Source: Zanthoxylum bungeanum
Taxonomy: Eukaryota > Streptophyta > Magnoliopsida > Sapindales > Rutaceae
DNA: 64,000 nucleotides
NCBI GenBank assembly: GCA_019454045.1
Contig: SKCR01017971.1
Location: 186,001 to 250,000 of the forward strand
Reading direction: 5' to 3'
A program made the position numbers and the translations under genes. Each line of letters begins with the position of its first letter. Within the stretch, counting starts at the first letter, position 1. A model generated the notes under the pieces. The model searched no databases, had not been told where the DNA came from, and saw only the letters and a list, made by a program, of their open reading frames with translations. Shown piece by piece: positions 9,435-21,737 of the stretch.

Positions 9435-12004
9435 TGTAGGCACTGCATTTTTGCACATAAGTCCCTTATGAGACTCTCATTTGGAGACACTACCTTTTAA
9501 GTCACAGAGGTCACGGAAAACGGACATCGGAAGGGGAAATTCAGAATAAACAAGGTTCACTGTTTTCGTTCGTGCTTGCGTTCGTGTATAACGTTCGAAC
9601 GCCAAACAGATTGCGGGCGTTCGTGCCACGTTCGAGGAAGCGTTCGAACGGTGTCGGTAATTCTGCTTTGTTGCTAGCCTTACATCAAGCCCAATTCGCC
9701 CAAGCCTTGGCCCATACGCCCAAGCCCACAAACACATATTTAACACATGGTGAAATCAAAACAAATCTAAAATCACATACCAAATTAAAATAAACATTAA
9801 AATCAATCAAATATTTTAATTCCTTAATTAAGATATTCACCCACCAATTACACAAGATTCCTTCCTTTCATAAACCAATCAAAAATATCTCCCTTATTTC
9901 CTTGATTCTCTTCCTTACCTAGAAACCCTAGCCTTTGCCTATAAAAAGAACCATTCACCACCCTCCTCTAGGCTGGCTCATTCACACATATTCACATAAA
10001 GAAAAAGCCTCTCCATTCACAACCTAATATACTCAAGAAACAACCTACAATTTCCTCTCCCCATCCTCCCTTTCCACCGAAAACAACACTCCCCCTAAAC
10101 ACTCTCCATAACTGAAAATCACAGCCCTTAAACACTCTCCATAACCGAAAATCACAGCCCCTATACAGCCCCCATAACCTCCAAAAATCGCAGCCCTTTA
10201 GCCCTTAAAGACACCCAACAAACATAGTGACCAGAAAACGTCACCGGAAGAGCAGTGAAATACAGTAAAAACAGTAGCAAAAGATGGAGAACGACGACTC
10301 AAAACATTAAGACAACGAACGAGAGCAGTGAACCAGTGAACCGGAAGAGTTGCGGAGCATCCACCCTTCCGACAATCGTGTACCGTACATCCGAGAGGTG
10401 ATTTAAAAGGTTAGACCTGATGGCACTTTTCTCATTAGTTTATATTCGTCTTTTGATTGTTTATTGAATTCTATTCGCATGAGAGTCGTTTGTGGATGCA
10501 TGTTGTGGCTTGAATGAAATGGAAAATGTGTCGCCTCTTGTGGTATATAGGATGGAAACCCGGACATAAATTTCGTAGCCGATTCCGAATGGACGGTAGT
10601 ATGATCTGTACTCGGGATACAACTCCACGTACCACTTGAGTAAACGACACTCTTTTGTTTTATGTTACTTCGGTTTATTTATTTTTCGTTATTTGAATTC
10701 TGCATGTTACTTTCGTATGCATGATTCAATCGAGTGCATGGGCTTAGTAAGTCGGATTAAAGGTCCTCTATTTGGAGGGGTTAAAATCCTTTACCACAAT
10801 GCTTTGCCGCGCCGGTTGATGTGTGTTCGGTTGGATATAAGATATGTTCAATCGGATATATTAAGTTTGATATGATTGTCTTTATTTTTGTATGCATGAT
10901 GTGATCGAGCTCATGGGCTTAGTAAGTGCGATGAAAGGTCCTCTAATTGAAGAGGTTAAAATCCTTTACCATGATGCTTTGTCGCGCCGATTAACGTATA
11001 TTCGGTTGAATGTAGGTATGTTCAATCGGGTATATGAAGTCTAAGGTTATTGTCTTTATTTTTATATGCATTGAGATAAGCGCATGGGCTTAGTAAGTGC
11101 GATGAAAGGTCCTCTAATTGAAGAGGTTAAAATCCTTCGCCACGATGCTTCGCCGCGCTTCGTATTTCGCTATTTGCTTTTTTTGTATGTATGTATTCGT
11201 CACATTTTGTGCATCAGGTCTGTTCCCATTCGAACGCGTTATCGAACGCTATACGAACGCGAACCTTCTGTTTCCCGTTCGAACGCGTTTTACAAACGCT
11301 ACTCGAACGCGCATGTATTTTGTCTCATCAGGTCTGGATCTGTTCGAACGCGTTATCAAACGCTACACGAACGCGAACCTTCTTTTTACCGTTCGAACGC
11401 GTTACGAACGCTACACGAACGCGCACACACTGAACTAAGTCTGTCTCATCATATTTCATGCACAATTGCCTTTTGGGTGATCTCCCTTACATTATGTAGC
11501 CAATCATATTATTTATATTCCTGCATTTATCCATTCGATGTGTTCTTGGGATGATATTCAAGCATGATTAGGCTGTTAGCATGTTATTTGGTTAATAATT
11601 CATGAGATAGTACTCAAGCATGATTAGGTTGTTCCTAGTTTTCCATATCATATGATTGAGAAATGTTCGTGAGATTTCCATGTGATGTTGCATGTTGTGA
11701 TGAGTAATTTCATGCATGTGGATTTAGAAGCATGATACTCTTGGAAATAAGTGTTACTTAGGCCTGATTAAATTATTACACAAATCTTTCATTACAAGTG
11801 ACATAAGTAAGGGACCATTCCGAACCCAACGGTTTGAGGTCTTCTCTTGTGAGGGGTGTGAGTGCGGCCTTAAATCTCATTTTCCCGGTTCACACCGGGT
11901 GGCGACTCCATTATTCTCCGGTTTAGTCCCCCGTGGCTACTCCGTACTCCCAACCGGGCCGCGAGCCCGGGACAGCATGCGTCGCCCAGATCCTGTGTCC
12001 CACA
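9435..12004 (+). repeat. Element C LTR2 (middle LTR, about 2.57 kb)
   Basis: Starts TGTAGGCACTGCATTTTTGC and ends CCTGTGTCCCACA. It contains a TATA box at 9940-9946, the 90-bp module also found in element F (about 10548-10640), three roughly 175-bp repeats (CCTCTA...AGAGG cores near 10760, 10936 and 11109), the GTTCGAACG array (11225-11440), and a GC-rich end with inverted CCGGG/CCCGG motifs. It has a polypurine tract on its left and gag on its right, so it serves as 3' LTR of one internal region and 5' LTR of the next. Confidence 0.9.
11225..11440 (+). repeat. GTTCGAACG-rich tandem array in C LTR2
   Basis: About four imperfect units of about 50 bp, each with GTTCGAACGCG, a spaced ACGAACGCTACACGAACGCG and CCTTCTGTTT-like spacer. 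The palindrome GTTCGAAC recurs in each unit. Very similar units occur in LTR3 (18325-18575) and in both LTRs of the Ty1 element F. Confidence 0.88.
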
Positions 12005-12420
12005 TTTGGGAACATTATTGTTTGGATCCATTCGGACCTTTTTTCATGAAGTATGGGCCTTGTTGGGCCATTAAACTGGGACAAGAACGTATCTTATGAT
12101 GATTGGGCCAAAAGCTCCTAAAACGCCAATGGGCCATTGTATGTTTGTGTTTGGGAGCATTATCATTTGGATACGGTTGGACTTCTTGCCATAAGATGTG
12201 AACTTGTTGGGCCATTTAAACTGGGACGAGTTCACTCCTATGACAGTTAGCCCAAAAGCTTCTATAATGATGATGGGCCAATTTGTGTGAAAATTTTAAT
12301 GAGTTGATATATTTCTTGTATCGCATGCATCTCATGCATCACATGCACCTCATGCATACATGCATCATGCTAACCCTTGTGTTCTAAAAGATATCATAGA
12401 GTCCCGTTGGGTTAGAGAAA
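12005..12420 (+). other. Element C 5' leader between LTR2 and gag
   Basis: No ORF. A sequence of about 110 bp with TTTGG(A/G)...TTGTTGGGCCATT is repeated twice (about 12005-12110 and 12145-12260). I could not recognise a standard tRNA primer site; the bases after the LTR are TTTGGGAACATTATTG. Several CATGCATCTCATGCATC-type short repeats lie at 12320-12370. Confidence 0.6.
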
Positions 12421-13780
12421 ATGGAAGACTCACCAAAGACCGGGGTAACATATATGAGTACATCCGATAACGAGATATCTCGCATGGACCAATTGGAGAA
12501 TGGTTTCGTCAAAATTACCGAACAGTTGCAAGCCTGACTACTGCCATGGCAATATGGATGTGCCCCGTGCTGGGGGGAATTATGAGAATGTGAGGCATGA
12601 GGAGCCTCTGAATGGGTCGGGGGATGATATCCCCGCTTTTGATGATGATATGGCAGAGTATGCAACAGGCAGAGTGATTGGGTCTCAGGCCGAGATACAG
12701 AAACTCCGTGACCAGGTAGAGTCCGTTACCCGTAAGATGAAGGGTAATGACGAAGACTTACTAGACTATGAGGCGATGACCTTTGAAGAACAGCTACCAG
12801 CTCAGTTCAAAATGCCTGATATGGCCAAGTTCAATGGGAATGGGGACCTGAGGTCTATCTCCGACAGAGTTCTGTGGGCCTAACACAGCGCCAAGTTCAG
12901 AAGATGATGTTGGGATGTCACTCGAGGGGGCACCCGTAGTGTGGTATCACAACCTTGAGAAAAAGGTTAATGAAGATTGGAGGGAATTGGCAGATGCATT
13001 TCTGAAACAGATGTTACAGACTTGGAATTGATTTGTCACTCCGTGATTTGGAGAACACTAAGCAGAAGCCGGAAGAAAGCTTCAAGGAGTATGTAGACCG
13101 CTGGAGAAGCCAGCTTCTGAAGATGCAGACTCGGCCTCAGAGAATGACCAAATCAAAATGATCATCAAGGGTACCAAGCCCTCCATTTATGGCAAGTTGA
13201 GGAGAATGACCTCCATGATTGCAGATTTTCGACAGTTGAGGGAAACTGTCATGGATATAGAAGAAGAGGAAGCTGAGAACCGGAAGTTTTATGGCCAGAA
13301 TAAGAGGAATTTTGGGGGGCCTTCTGAGACCAAGCCCGCTACTGCTGAGGTCGCTACCGTCAAGAGCATGTGATTCTCTAATCTTGGTATACCTTTGTCA
13401 AAGGTATTTGAAAAGCTGAAAATGCAAGGACTTCTAAAACCTTTGGAACCTAAGCCATTTCCGAACCATGTACCACCGTACCTCAACCTAAACCAGTATG
13501 TTACTTCCATCAAGAAAAATGCCATGACCACCGACAACTGTACCCGCCTTAGGCATGAGTCCAAAACCTCATTGACTCCCATAAAATACCCAATCCAGAA
13601 AAAGAACAACCTAACACATACAAAAATCCCCTGCCTAATTACCACTTCATTCCACCACCCACCTACATGATCAACTCCGGCCTACCCAAAACCTTTGTCC
13701 TCCAAACTCTCAACCACCAGGCTTCTTGCATTGAGATAAAGGATAACAGTAGTAAAGAACCATAGGTCAAGGAAGAAGGC
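12421..13780 (+). pseudogene. Element C Gag, Tat-like, broken into several frames
   Basis: ATG at 12421 begins MEDSPKTGVTYMSTSDNEIS, which stops after about 39 codons (TGA near 12536). The capsid start is read in another frame (12500-12883: coiled AEIQKLRDQVESVTRKMKG, then QFKMPDMAKFNGNGDLRS). After a frameshift come GMSLEGAPVVWYHNLEKKV (about 12914-12970), MIIKGTKPSIYGKLRRMTSM (13158-13373) and a Tat-type finger with GHDT-C (about 13500-13560) preceding a proline/asparagine-rich tail. The domain order is that of Tat-type Gag. No protease or polymerase follows. Multiple indels and stops make it non-functional. Confidence 0.8.
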
Positions 13781-14376
13781 AATGTTGCGAATGATGAAGT
13801 TATTCCTCCTAGTTTATTTGATCCTGTATTTTTAATATAGACATTGATTTAGTCTACATGTTCGAACCATTTTCTTAAATGATAATAAAGACGTTTATTT
13901 CGCTGAATCTCTTCCACCATATGAGTATATTTGAGAAAAACATTCAACCTTGGTACTATGAAATTCAGTGATGTTTAGAACACGGGGAATCCTCGGGATA
14001 AGCAAGCAGAAGAGATAAGATAGCCATTCAGAAATTGGGAAATGGGGGCAGTGAAAACATCAGACTTGGAAGGGAATTAGTTCACCGAGCTGATCGACGT
14101 AGACAGATTGAAGCAGTGGCTTGTCTGAGGAAAAGAAGACTGAGCAGTCACCAAGAAAATTGGCAGAAGACCCCAACCCAACGGATAGGAAACTCAATCA
14201 TGCATGCATGCATACACGTAACACATTTTGCATCCTTTTGTGTTTGTTTTGTTTTGTGTTCACAGGTTTTGAAGAAGAAAAGAAAGCGGCAAAGAACAAG
14301 CTAATCAGAAACGGTGAAAAGCACAGTATCGTTCGGGTAATAATCCCAGGGTTGAGGCCCATTTGAGTTGAGTTTT
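13781..14376 (+). other. Element C non-coding stretch after gag
   Basis: No convincing protein. Where RT would be expected there is only AT-rich sequence, a CATGCATGCATGCATAC run near 14200 and stop-riddled frames. It is consistent with loss of pol before amplification. Confidence 0.55.
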
Positions 14377-15130
14377 AGTATGGCACTCTGGGGCGAGCCC
14401 ACATTAGCATCAACATCAGTCTTGCCGGTATGGCACTCTGGGGGCGAGGCCCACATTAGCATCAACATCAGTCTTGCCGGGTATGGCACTCTGGGGGCGA
14501 GGCCCACATCGGTTTCAGTATCAGTCTTACTGGTATGGCAATTTGGGGGCGAGGCCCACGTCATTATTATTAGCAGCATTGCCGGGTATGGCAATCTGGG
14601 GCGAGGCCCACCTCAGTACCAGTTCAGGGCCGATGCCCATATCAATATCAATTTGGGGATGAGTCCCAGGGTCGAGGCCCATATCAGCAGCAATTTTGGG
14701 ATGCGTCCCAAGGTCGAGGCCCACATCAGCAGCAGTTTTGGGATGAGTCCCAAGGCCGAGGCCGATATCAGTATCAGTTTGGGGATGAGTCCCAGGGTCG
14801 AGGCCCACATCAGCAGCAGTTTTGGGGATGAGTCGCAAAGCCGAGGCCCATATCAGTATCAGTTTGGGGAAGCGTCCCAGGGTCGAGGCCCACATCAGTA
14901 GCAGTTTTGGAATGAGTCCCAAGGCCGAGGCCCATATCATATCAGTTTGGGGAAGTCCAGGATAAAGCCCACATCGCAGCAGTTTTGGGGATGAGTCCGC
15001 AAGGCCGAGGCCCATATCAGTATCAGTTTGGGGAAGCGTCCCAGGGTCGAGGCCACATCAGTAGCAGTTTTGGAATGAGTCCCAAGGCCGAGGCCCATAT
15101 CAGTATCAGTTTGGGGATAAGTCCCAGGGA
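14377..15130 (+). repeat. Tandem array of about 42-bp units, type 1 (element C)
   Basis: Degenerate head-to-tail units with GGCACTCTGGGGGCGAGGCC, later TTTGGGGATGAGTCCCAGGG-type cores and CATATCAGTATCAG spacers. Most units contain short inverted GGG...CCC pairs. ORFs on both strands through here are repeat by-products. Sits in the 3' non-coding region upstream of the polypurine tract. Confidence 0.88.
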
Positions 15131-16105
15131 ATAAAGCCCACATTCAGCGCAATTCGGGAATAAAGCCTGGGGGAATAAAGCCCTATCTTGACACAGTTTG
15201 GGAGCAAAGCCCAGTGGAATAAAGCCCACTTTCAAAACAGTTCGGGAATAAAGCCCTATCTTGACACAGTTCGGGAGCAAAGCCCAGGGGAATAAAGCCC
15301 ACTTTCAAAATAGTTCGGGAATAAAGCCCACATCAATACAGTCATGGAATAAAGCCCATATTCAATACAGTTCGGGAATAAATCCCAAATTCAACACAGT
15401 TCGGGAATAAGGCCCACAGTCAACGTAATTCGGGAACAAGGCCCAAGGAATAAAGCATTCAACAAGTACAGTTTAGGAACAAAGCCCACAGTCAGCTCAG
15501 ATCAGGGAATAAAGCCCACATTCAGTGCAATTCAGGAACAAAGCCCACAGTCAGCTCAGATCGGGGATAAAGCCCACATTCAGCACAGTTCGAGAATACA
15601 GCCCAGAAGAATAAAGCTTTCTCTCTCAGCACAGTTCGGGAATACAACCCAAGAGAATAAAGCTCTCTCTCAGCACAGTTCGGGAATACAGCCCAGATGA
15701 ATAAAGCTCTCTCTCAGCACAGTTCGGGAATACAGCCCAGGAGAATAAAGCTCTCTCTCGGCACAGTTCGGGAATACAGCCCAGAGGAATAAATCACTCT
15801 CTCAGCATAGTTCGAGAATACAGCCCATGAGAATAAAGCTCTCTCTCAGCACAGTTCGGGAATACAGCCCATAGGAATAAAGCTATCTCTCAACACAGTT
15901 CGGGAATACAGCCCAGGAGAATAAACATCTCTCTCAGCACAGTTCGGGAATACAGCCCAGAAGAATAAAGCTCTCTCTCAGCACAGTTCGGGAATACAAC
16001 CCAGAGGAATAAAGCCAACTTGCAAAACAGCTCGGGAATAAAGCCCAGGAGAATAAAGCTCTCTCTCAACGCAGTTCGGGAATAAAGCCCAAAGGTCAAA
16101 GCATC
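15131..16105 (+). repeat. Tandem array of about 40-45-bp units, type 2 (element C)
   Basis: More than 20 units built on CAGTTCGGGAATAAAGCCCA with variable spacers (AAGCTCTCTCTCAGCA in the later part). GGG...CCC pairs recur in each unit. It grades from type 1 at about 15130 and stops about 120 bp before the polypurine tract. Confidence 0.88.
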
Positions 16106-16209
16106 TCAGGATAACAAGTAAGTTAAGCAACAGCTGGCGAGCCAGGTAAGTAGAAATGCATTGCATAACTTTGATAGGATTGTTCAAAGTCACACACTGC
16201 ACAAGTCCC

Positions 16210-16226
16210 ATCAAAGTGGGGGAGAC
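16210..16226 (+). other. Polypurine tract before C LTR3
   Basis: ATCAAAGTGGGGGAGAC directly precedes the TGTAGG start of LTR3, matching the tract at 9418-9434. Confidence 0.82.
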
Positions 16227-17659
16227 TGTAGGCACTGTATTTTTGCATATAAGTCCTTATGATGAGTCTCATTTAGAGGCACTACTTTTTATGTCACGGA
16301 AGCCGCGGGAAACGAACGTCGGAAGGGGAAATTCAGAATAAGTATGTCATCAAGTTCATTTCACAAGTTCACTGTTTTCGTTCGTGCTGCGTTCGTGCCC
16401 ACGTTCGAACGTCAGGCAGATTGCGGGCGTTCGTGTAGCTTTCGATGAGGCGTTTGAACGGTGTCGATATTTATGGTTTTGCTGCTAGCCTCACACCCAA
16501 GCCCAATTAGCCCACCAAAGGCCATTAAAATATTAATTAAATCATATACCAAATTAAATGAAATATTAATTAAATCATATACCAAATTAAATAAACATTA
16601 AATAAAATCATGCCTAATCAAAATCAATCAACCAATTATATTCTCAATCAAAATATCTTATTCCTAAATTAACAAATATTATGCCTAAACAACACAAATT
16701 AAATATATTAACTTCCTAATTAGCCAAATTTTATCCCCCCTCAAATCTTAGGATTTCCTTGTTTGACACCAAATCAAATCCCCTTTAAATGCCAAATCTC
16801 TTTCCTTGTCAAGCAAGATTTAGCCCTACCCCCTTTGCCTATAAAAAGAACCCAATTCCAACCCTTGAAACCCCTAGTTCATTCACACAAGAAAAGACCC
16901 AAGCTCATTGACACAACCAACTCACACACACACCCCTCACAAATCAAACACACAGCGAGACACATAAACACCAGCCACCCACTCCAACAAAACACCAAAA
17001 ACAGTAATCCCAAATAGCCCCTTTACCTAACCAAAACAGCCCACAAGTCATGCCCAAACAGCGGCCCAAATCACATCTAAACAGCAGCCCCTTTAACCGC
17101 AAATACATGAGTCTAAAACACCAATAACAGTGATCAAAATACAGCAGTAAATCAGCAGTACGACAACAGCAAAATAGCAGCAAAACAGGGAGAACGACAG
17201 CTCAAAACAGTGAGACAACGAACGGGAGCAGTGAACCAGTGAACCAGAGGAGTTGTGGAGCGCTAGCCCCTTCTGACGATCGTGTACCATACTTCCGAGA
17301 GTTGATTTAAAAGGTTAGACCTGAGGGCACTCTTTCTATTTACTGCCATTCATTTTTTTATTGTTTTATTTCGCATGAGAGTCGTTTATCGATGCATGTT
17401 GTGGTTTTAAATATGAATGAAAATGTGTCGCCTCTTGTGGTATATAGGATGGAAACCCGGAAATAAATTTCATAGCCGATTCCGAATGGACGGTAGTATG
17501 ATCTGTACTCGGGATACAACTCCAATGTACCACTCGAGCAAATGGCACATGTTTCGCTTTGTTTTTACCTTGCTTGTTATCTGTATTTTTTATCTCGCCA
17601 TTTAATTTTCGTATGATGATTTGTTTGTATTGATGATGTGATGCGCATGGGATTAGTAT

Positions 17660-18240
17660 GTCGGTCTAAAGATTCTCCATTTGAAGGAAGAAAATGCCAA
17701 AAGGCTACCTTTAAGCCAACATTTTGCCGGGCCTCTTACATCGTGTCTTTTGCCTTATGTACGTCGGTTGTTTATGAAATTTGTGATAAAGCGTATGGGC
17801 TCAGTAAGTGCGATTAAAGGTCCTCTATTTTGAGAGGTTAAAATCCTTTATCACGATGCTTTGCCGCGCCAGATAATGTATATTCGATTGGATGGAGATA
17901 TATTCAATTGGATACACGAAGTCCGATATCGTTGTCTTTACTTTTTTATATATATATATATGTCTTGTGTTGTTTGTGCATGGGATTAGTAAGTGCGATT
18001 AAAGGTCCTCTATTTTGAGAGGTTAAAATCATTTACCATGATGCTTCACCGCGCCGGACGATGTATATTCGTTTGAATATGAGATGTGTTCAATCGGGTA
18101 TACGAAGTCCGATATCGTTGTTTCTATTTTTGTATGCATTATGATGTGATGCGCATGGGCTTAGTAGTTGGATTAAAGGTCCTCTATTTTGAGAGGTTAA
18201 ATAACCTTTACCACGATACTTCACCGCGCCTTTTAGTCCG
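17660..18240 (+). repeat. 150-185-bp tandem repeats in C LTR3
   Basis: Four copies marked by GCGCATGGG...TTAGTA, the palindrome CCTCTATTTTGAGAGG and CACGATGCTTTGCCGCGCC. Core positions are about 17669 (diverged), 17819, 18004 and 18178. Equivalent repeats lie at 8430-8920 in LTR1 and 10740-11160 in LTR2. Confidence 0.85.
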
Positions 18241-18324
18241 TTATTATTGATTATGTGTCATCTATTCATCCGTTCACGTATGCGTCATGTTGTTTACTGC
18301 ATTTTGGGGGTCACTGCTGTAACC

Positions 18325-18575
18325 CCGTTCGAACACGTTTACGAACGCCATACGAACGTGAGCATTCTGTTTCCTTTCGGTTCGAACGTGTTTACGAACG
18401 CTACTCGAACGCGAACCTTCTGTTTACCGTTCGAACGCGTTTACGAACGCTACTCGAACGTGCATGCATTTGTTTCATCAGGTCTGGTACCGTTCGAACG
18501 TGTTATCAAATGCCACACGAATGAGAACCTTCTGTTTACCGTTCGAACGCATTTACGAACGCTACACGAATGCGT
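18325..18575 (+). repeat. GTTCGAACG-rich tandem array in C LTR3
   Basis: About five imperfect units of about 50 bp with GTTCGAACG(C/T)GTTTACGAACGCTAC(A/T)CGAACG and CTTCTGTTTACC spacers, homologous to the LTR2 array and to the array in element F. Confidence 0.88.
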
Positions 18576-19156
18576 ACCCACTGAATTGAGTCATTTTCAT
18601 CAGATTTCGTGCATAATTGTCCCTAGTAGCTATCCCTTCGTACGATGAACCTGATTGCTTTTCTGTATTACGCAAGATTGTGTATGTGTCGTTCATCTGT
18701 ATTCCCCACATGTATGAGTACAATGTGTTTATTAACTTGTATGTTTGCCGTATGTTAATTTATCTTTATGTATGCAAATTGAGATATAGATTACATTCAA
18801 ATAGGCTGTATGCAAATTCGGATATGTGTTACATGTAAATTTAGATGAACTTGTTGATGTATGCATGCGAACTTAGGGGTAAATCATCCTTGGAAATACG
18901 TTGCTTAGGCTTGGTTAGATTATTGCGCAAATCATTTTATTACAAGTGGCATAAGTAAGGGATAATTCTGAACCCAACGGTTTGAGGTCTTCCATTGCGA
19001 GGGGTGAGTGCGGCCTTAAATCTCATTTTCCCGTTCACACCGGGTGGCGACTCCATCATTCTCCGATTTAGTCCCCCGCGGGCTATTCTGTACTCCCAAC
19101 CGGGCCGTGAGCCCGGGACATGATGCGTCGCCCAGTTTCTGTGTTCCCACATTTCC

Positions 19157-19577
19157 CCTCCTATTTATAATAGCAAAGAAACAGTTTTCCTTTTCCCATA
19201 AGGATTCCTAGTTGAAACTACCTTCACTTCTTTATCCTATTATGACATTGACTTATCAATTTTTCCTTATGAAAGTAGGATAACTTATCTTCTTATCCGT
19301 AGGAATAAGATGTCTTATCTTCTGGAGCATATATTGCCATATTTTCGGTCTTCATGAGGTCGGTCACAATGGTCTTTTGAATTGAGAATGATGCTATCGA
19401 TTGATAATGCCCGACCATCCGGTCTGGAGTGGTCGGTTACCTATCATAAAGTGCTCGGCCCTTCACTGTTGGCTTTTAGTGGTCGGGTCGGTATTAATGA
19501 TCTGACCAAGAAGGGAATTACCTTTTTACCCCTGCCGTACTGCTTAAATATCATAGGACCTGAAAATACCATCAATA
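19157..19577 (-). repeat. Shared B/D LTR, right segment
   Basis: Continues the LTR broken at 6983 after element C and aligns to 24500-24910 of D's other LTR. It ends ACCATCAATA (minus-strand start TATTGATGGTATTTTCAGG). A TATA-like ATTATAAATAGG on the minus strand (about 19162-19175) is the probable promoter. On its right lies a polypurine tract (19578-19590), so for D this is the 3' LTR. On its left, across C, is B's primer site, so for B it is the 5' LTR. Confidence 0.88.
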
Positions 19578-19590
19578 TCTGTCCCCTAGT
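19578..19590 (-). other. Polypurine tract of element D
   Basis: On the minus strand ACTAGGGGACAGA directly precedes the LTR start TATTGATGG. Its presence shows that the shared LTR is D's 3' LTR. Confidence 0.75.
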
Positions 19591-19792
19591 TCTCGGTTCC
19601 AACGAGTTATACAAGTTGGTGCCAGGAACTATATAAAAAAAACAGTACTCCTGACGGACTCATGGCTCACCTTTTTTTTTACATGTTTCTATTCCACTTT
19701 TTATCTTTCATAATCTGCTCCGAATAATCTCCTACAAACGATCTCTCGAGGCTCGGCCATGAGGGGACAACCTAAGCCGAAAATTAGATCAT

Positions 19793-21737
19793 GTGGTGGG
19801 ACGTAACCCGACCCCGAGCTGGGAGAAACACTTGGCTCTGGGGGAATGTTACGTCCCCAGTCCAAAGAGACAGACTCGGTGGGACGTAACCTGACCCCGA
19901 GCTGAGAGAAAAACTTGGCTCTGGGGGAATGTTACGTCCCCAGTCCAAAAAGACAGACTCGGTGGGACGTAACCCGACCACGAGCTGAGAGAAACACTTG
20001 GCTCTAGGGGAATGTTACGTCCCCAATCCAAAGAGACAGACTCGGTGGGACGTAACTCGATCCCGAGCTGAGAGAAACACTTGGCTCTGTGGGAATGTTA
20101 CGTCCCCAGTCCAAAGAGACAGACTCTGTGGGACGTAACCCGACCCCGAGCTGAGAGAAACACTTGACTCTGGGGGAATGTTACGTCCCCAGTCCAAAGA
20201 GACAGACTCGGTGGGACGTAACCCGACCACGAGCTGAGAGAAACACTTGGCTCTGGGGGAATGTTACGTCCCCAGTCCAAAGAGACAGACTCGGTGGGAC
20301 GTAACCCGACCCCGAGCTGAGAGAAACACTTGGCTCTGGGGGAATGTTGTGTCCCCAGTCCAAAGAGACAGACTTAGTGGGATGTAACCCGACCCCGAGC
20401 TGAGAGAAACACTTGGCTTTGGAGGAATGTTACGTCCCCAGTCCAAAGAGACAGACTCAGTGGGACGTAACCCGACCCCGAGCTGAGAGAAACACTTGGC
20501 TCTGGGGGAATGTTACGTCCCCAGTCCAAAGAGACACACTCGGTGGGACGTAACCCGACCCGGAGCTGAGAGAAACACTTGGCTCTGGGGGAATGTTATG
20601 TCCCCAGACCAAAGAGACAGACTCGGTGGGACGTAACCCGACCCCGAGCTGAGAGAAACATTTGGCTCTGTGGGAATGTTACGTCCCCAGTCTAAAGAGA
20701 CATACTCGGTGGGATGTAACCCGACCCCGAGCTAAGAGAAACAGTTGGCTCTGGGGGAATGTTACGTCCCCAGTCCAAAGATACAGACTCGGTGGGATAT
20801 AACCCGACCCCGATCTGAGAGAAACACTGGCTTGGGGGAATGTTACGTACCCGTCCAAAGAGACAGACTCGGTAGGACGTAACCCGACCCCGAGCTGAGA
20901 GAAACACTTGGCTCTGGGGGAATGTTACGTCCCCAGTCCAAATATACAGACTCGGTGGGACGTAACCCGACCCCGAGCTGAGAGAAACACTTGGCTCTGG
21001 GGGAATGTTACGTCCCCAGTCCAAAGAGACAGACTCGGTGGGATGTAACCCGACCCCGAGCTGAGAGAAACACTTGGCTTTGGAGGAATGTTACATCCCC
21101 AGTCCAAAGAGACAGACTCGGTGGGACGTTACCCCGACCCTGAGCTGGAGAGAAACACTTGGCTCTAGGGGAATGTTACGTCCCCAGTCCAAAGAGACAG
21201 ACTCGGTGGGACGTAACCCGACCCCGAGCTGAGAGAAACACTTGGCTCTGAGGGAATGTTACTTCCCCACTCCAAAGAGACAGACTCGGAGGGACGTAAC
21301 CCGACCCCGAGCTGAGATAAACATTTGGCTCTAAGGGGAATGTTACGTCCCCACTCCAAAGAGACAGACTCGGAGGGATGTAACCCGACCCCGAGCTGAG
21401 AGAAACACTTGGCTCTGGGGGAATGTTACGTACCCAGTCTAAAGAGACAGACTCAGTGGGTCGTAACCCGACCCCGAGCTGAGAGAAATACTTGGCTTTG
21501 GGGGAATGTTACGTCCCCAGTCCAAAGAGACAGACTCGGTGGGAGTAACCCGACCCCGAGCTGAGAGAAACACTTGGCTTTGGAGGAATGTTATGTCCCC
21601 AGTCCAAAGAGACAGACTCGGTGGGATGTAACTCGACCCTGAGCTGAGAGAAACACTTGGTTTTGGGGGAATGTTACGTCCCCAGTCCAAAGAGACAGAC
21701 TCGGCGGGACATCACCCGACCCCGAGCTGAGAGAAAC
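19793..21737 (-). repeat. 83-bp tandem array in element D, about 23 copies
   Basis: Exact 83-bp spacing of the GGGAATGTTACGTCC marker (for example 19841, 19924, 20007). Each unit is two related monomers of about 41 bp, and each monomer has an inverted repeat: CTCGG...CCGAG in one and CTGGGG...CCCCAG in the other. Short 60-110-residue minus-strand ORFs repeat every 83 bp and are artefacts. Single-base variants are scattered through the copies. Lies in the 3' non-coding part of D. Confidence 0.95.

Larger units (their letters stand above)
6984..19151 (+). mobile_element. Element C: non-autonomous Tat-like Ty3 retrotransposon with three LTRs
   Basis: Bounded by TG (TGTAGGCACTG) and CA (TTCCCACA) ends and a perfect 5-bp TSD, TTTCC, at 6979-6983 and 19152-19156. 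Within it are LTR1 (6984-8921, truncated), an internal remnant (8922-9434), LTR2 (9435-12004), a second internal region with broken gag and tandem repeats (12005-16226), and LTR3 (16227-19151). LTR2 and LTR3 are each preceded by the same polypurine tract. No RT, RNase H or integrase is detectable, so movement must have used enzymes from another element. The three-LTR form with one TSD implies recombination between copies after or during insertion. Confidence 0.88.
16227..19151 (+). repeat. Element C LTR3 (3' LTR, about 2.93 kb, full length)
   Basis: Begins TGTAGGCACTGTATTTTTGC and ends TGTGTTCCCACA, followed by the TSD TTTCC. In order: GTTCGAACG motifs near 16400, TATAAAA at 16840-16846, the module shared with element F (about 17447-17540), four roughly 150-185-bp repeats with CCTCTATTTTGAGAGG palindromes (17660-18240), the GTTCGAACG array (18325-18575), and a GC-rich end with CACACCGGGTGG and GAGCCCGGGACA. 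Confidence 0.9.

Noticed and set aside
14301..15280. Overlapping ORFs on both strands in element C as genes
   Set aside because: Periodic peptides (GLIPKLLLMWAS type) mirror the 42-bp repeat.
18325..18575. GAACG array as a CRISPR-like array
   Set aside because: Eukaryotic LTR context, degenerate units without regular spacers, and no cas genes.
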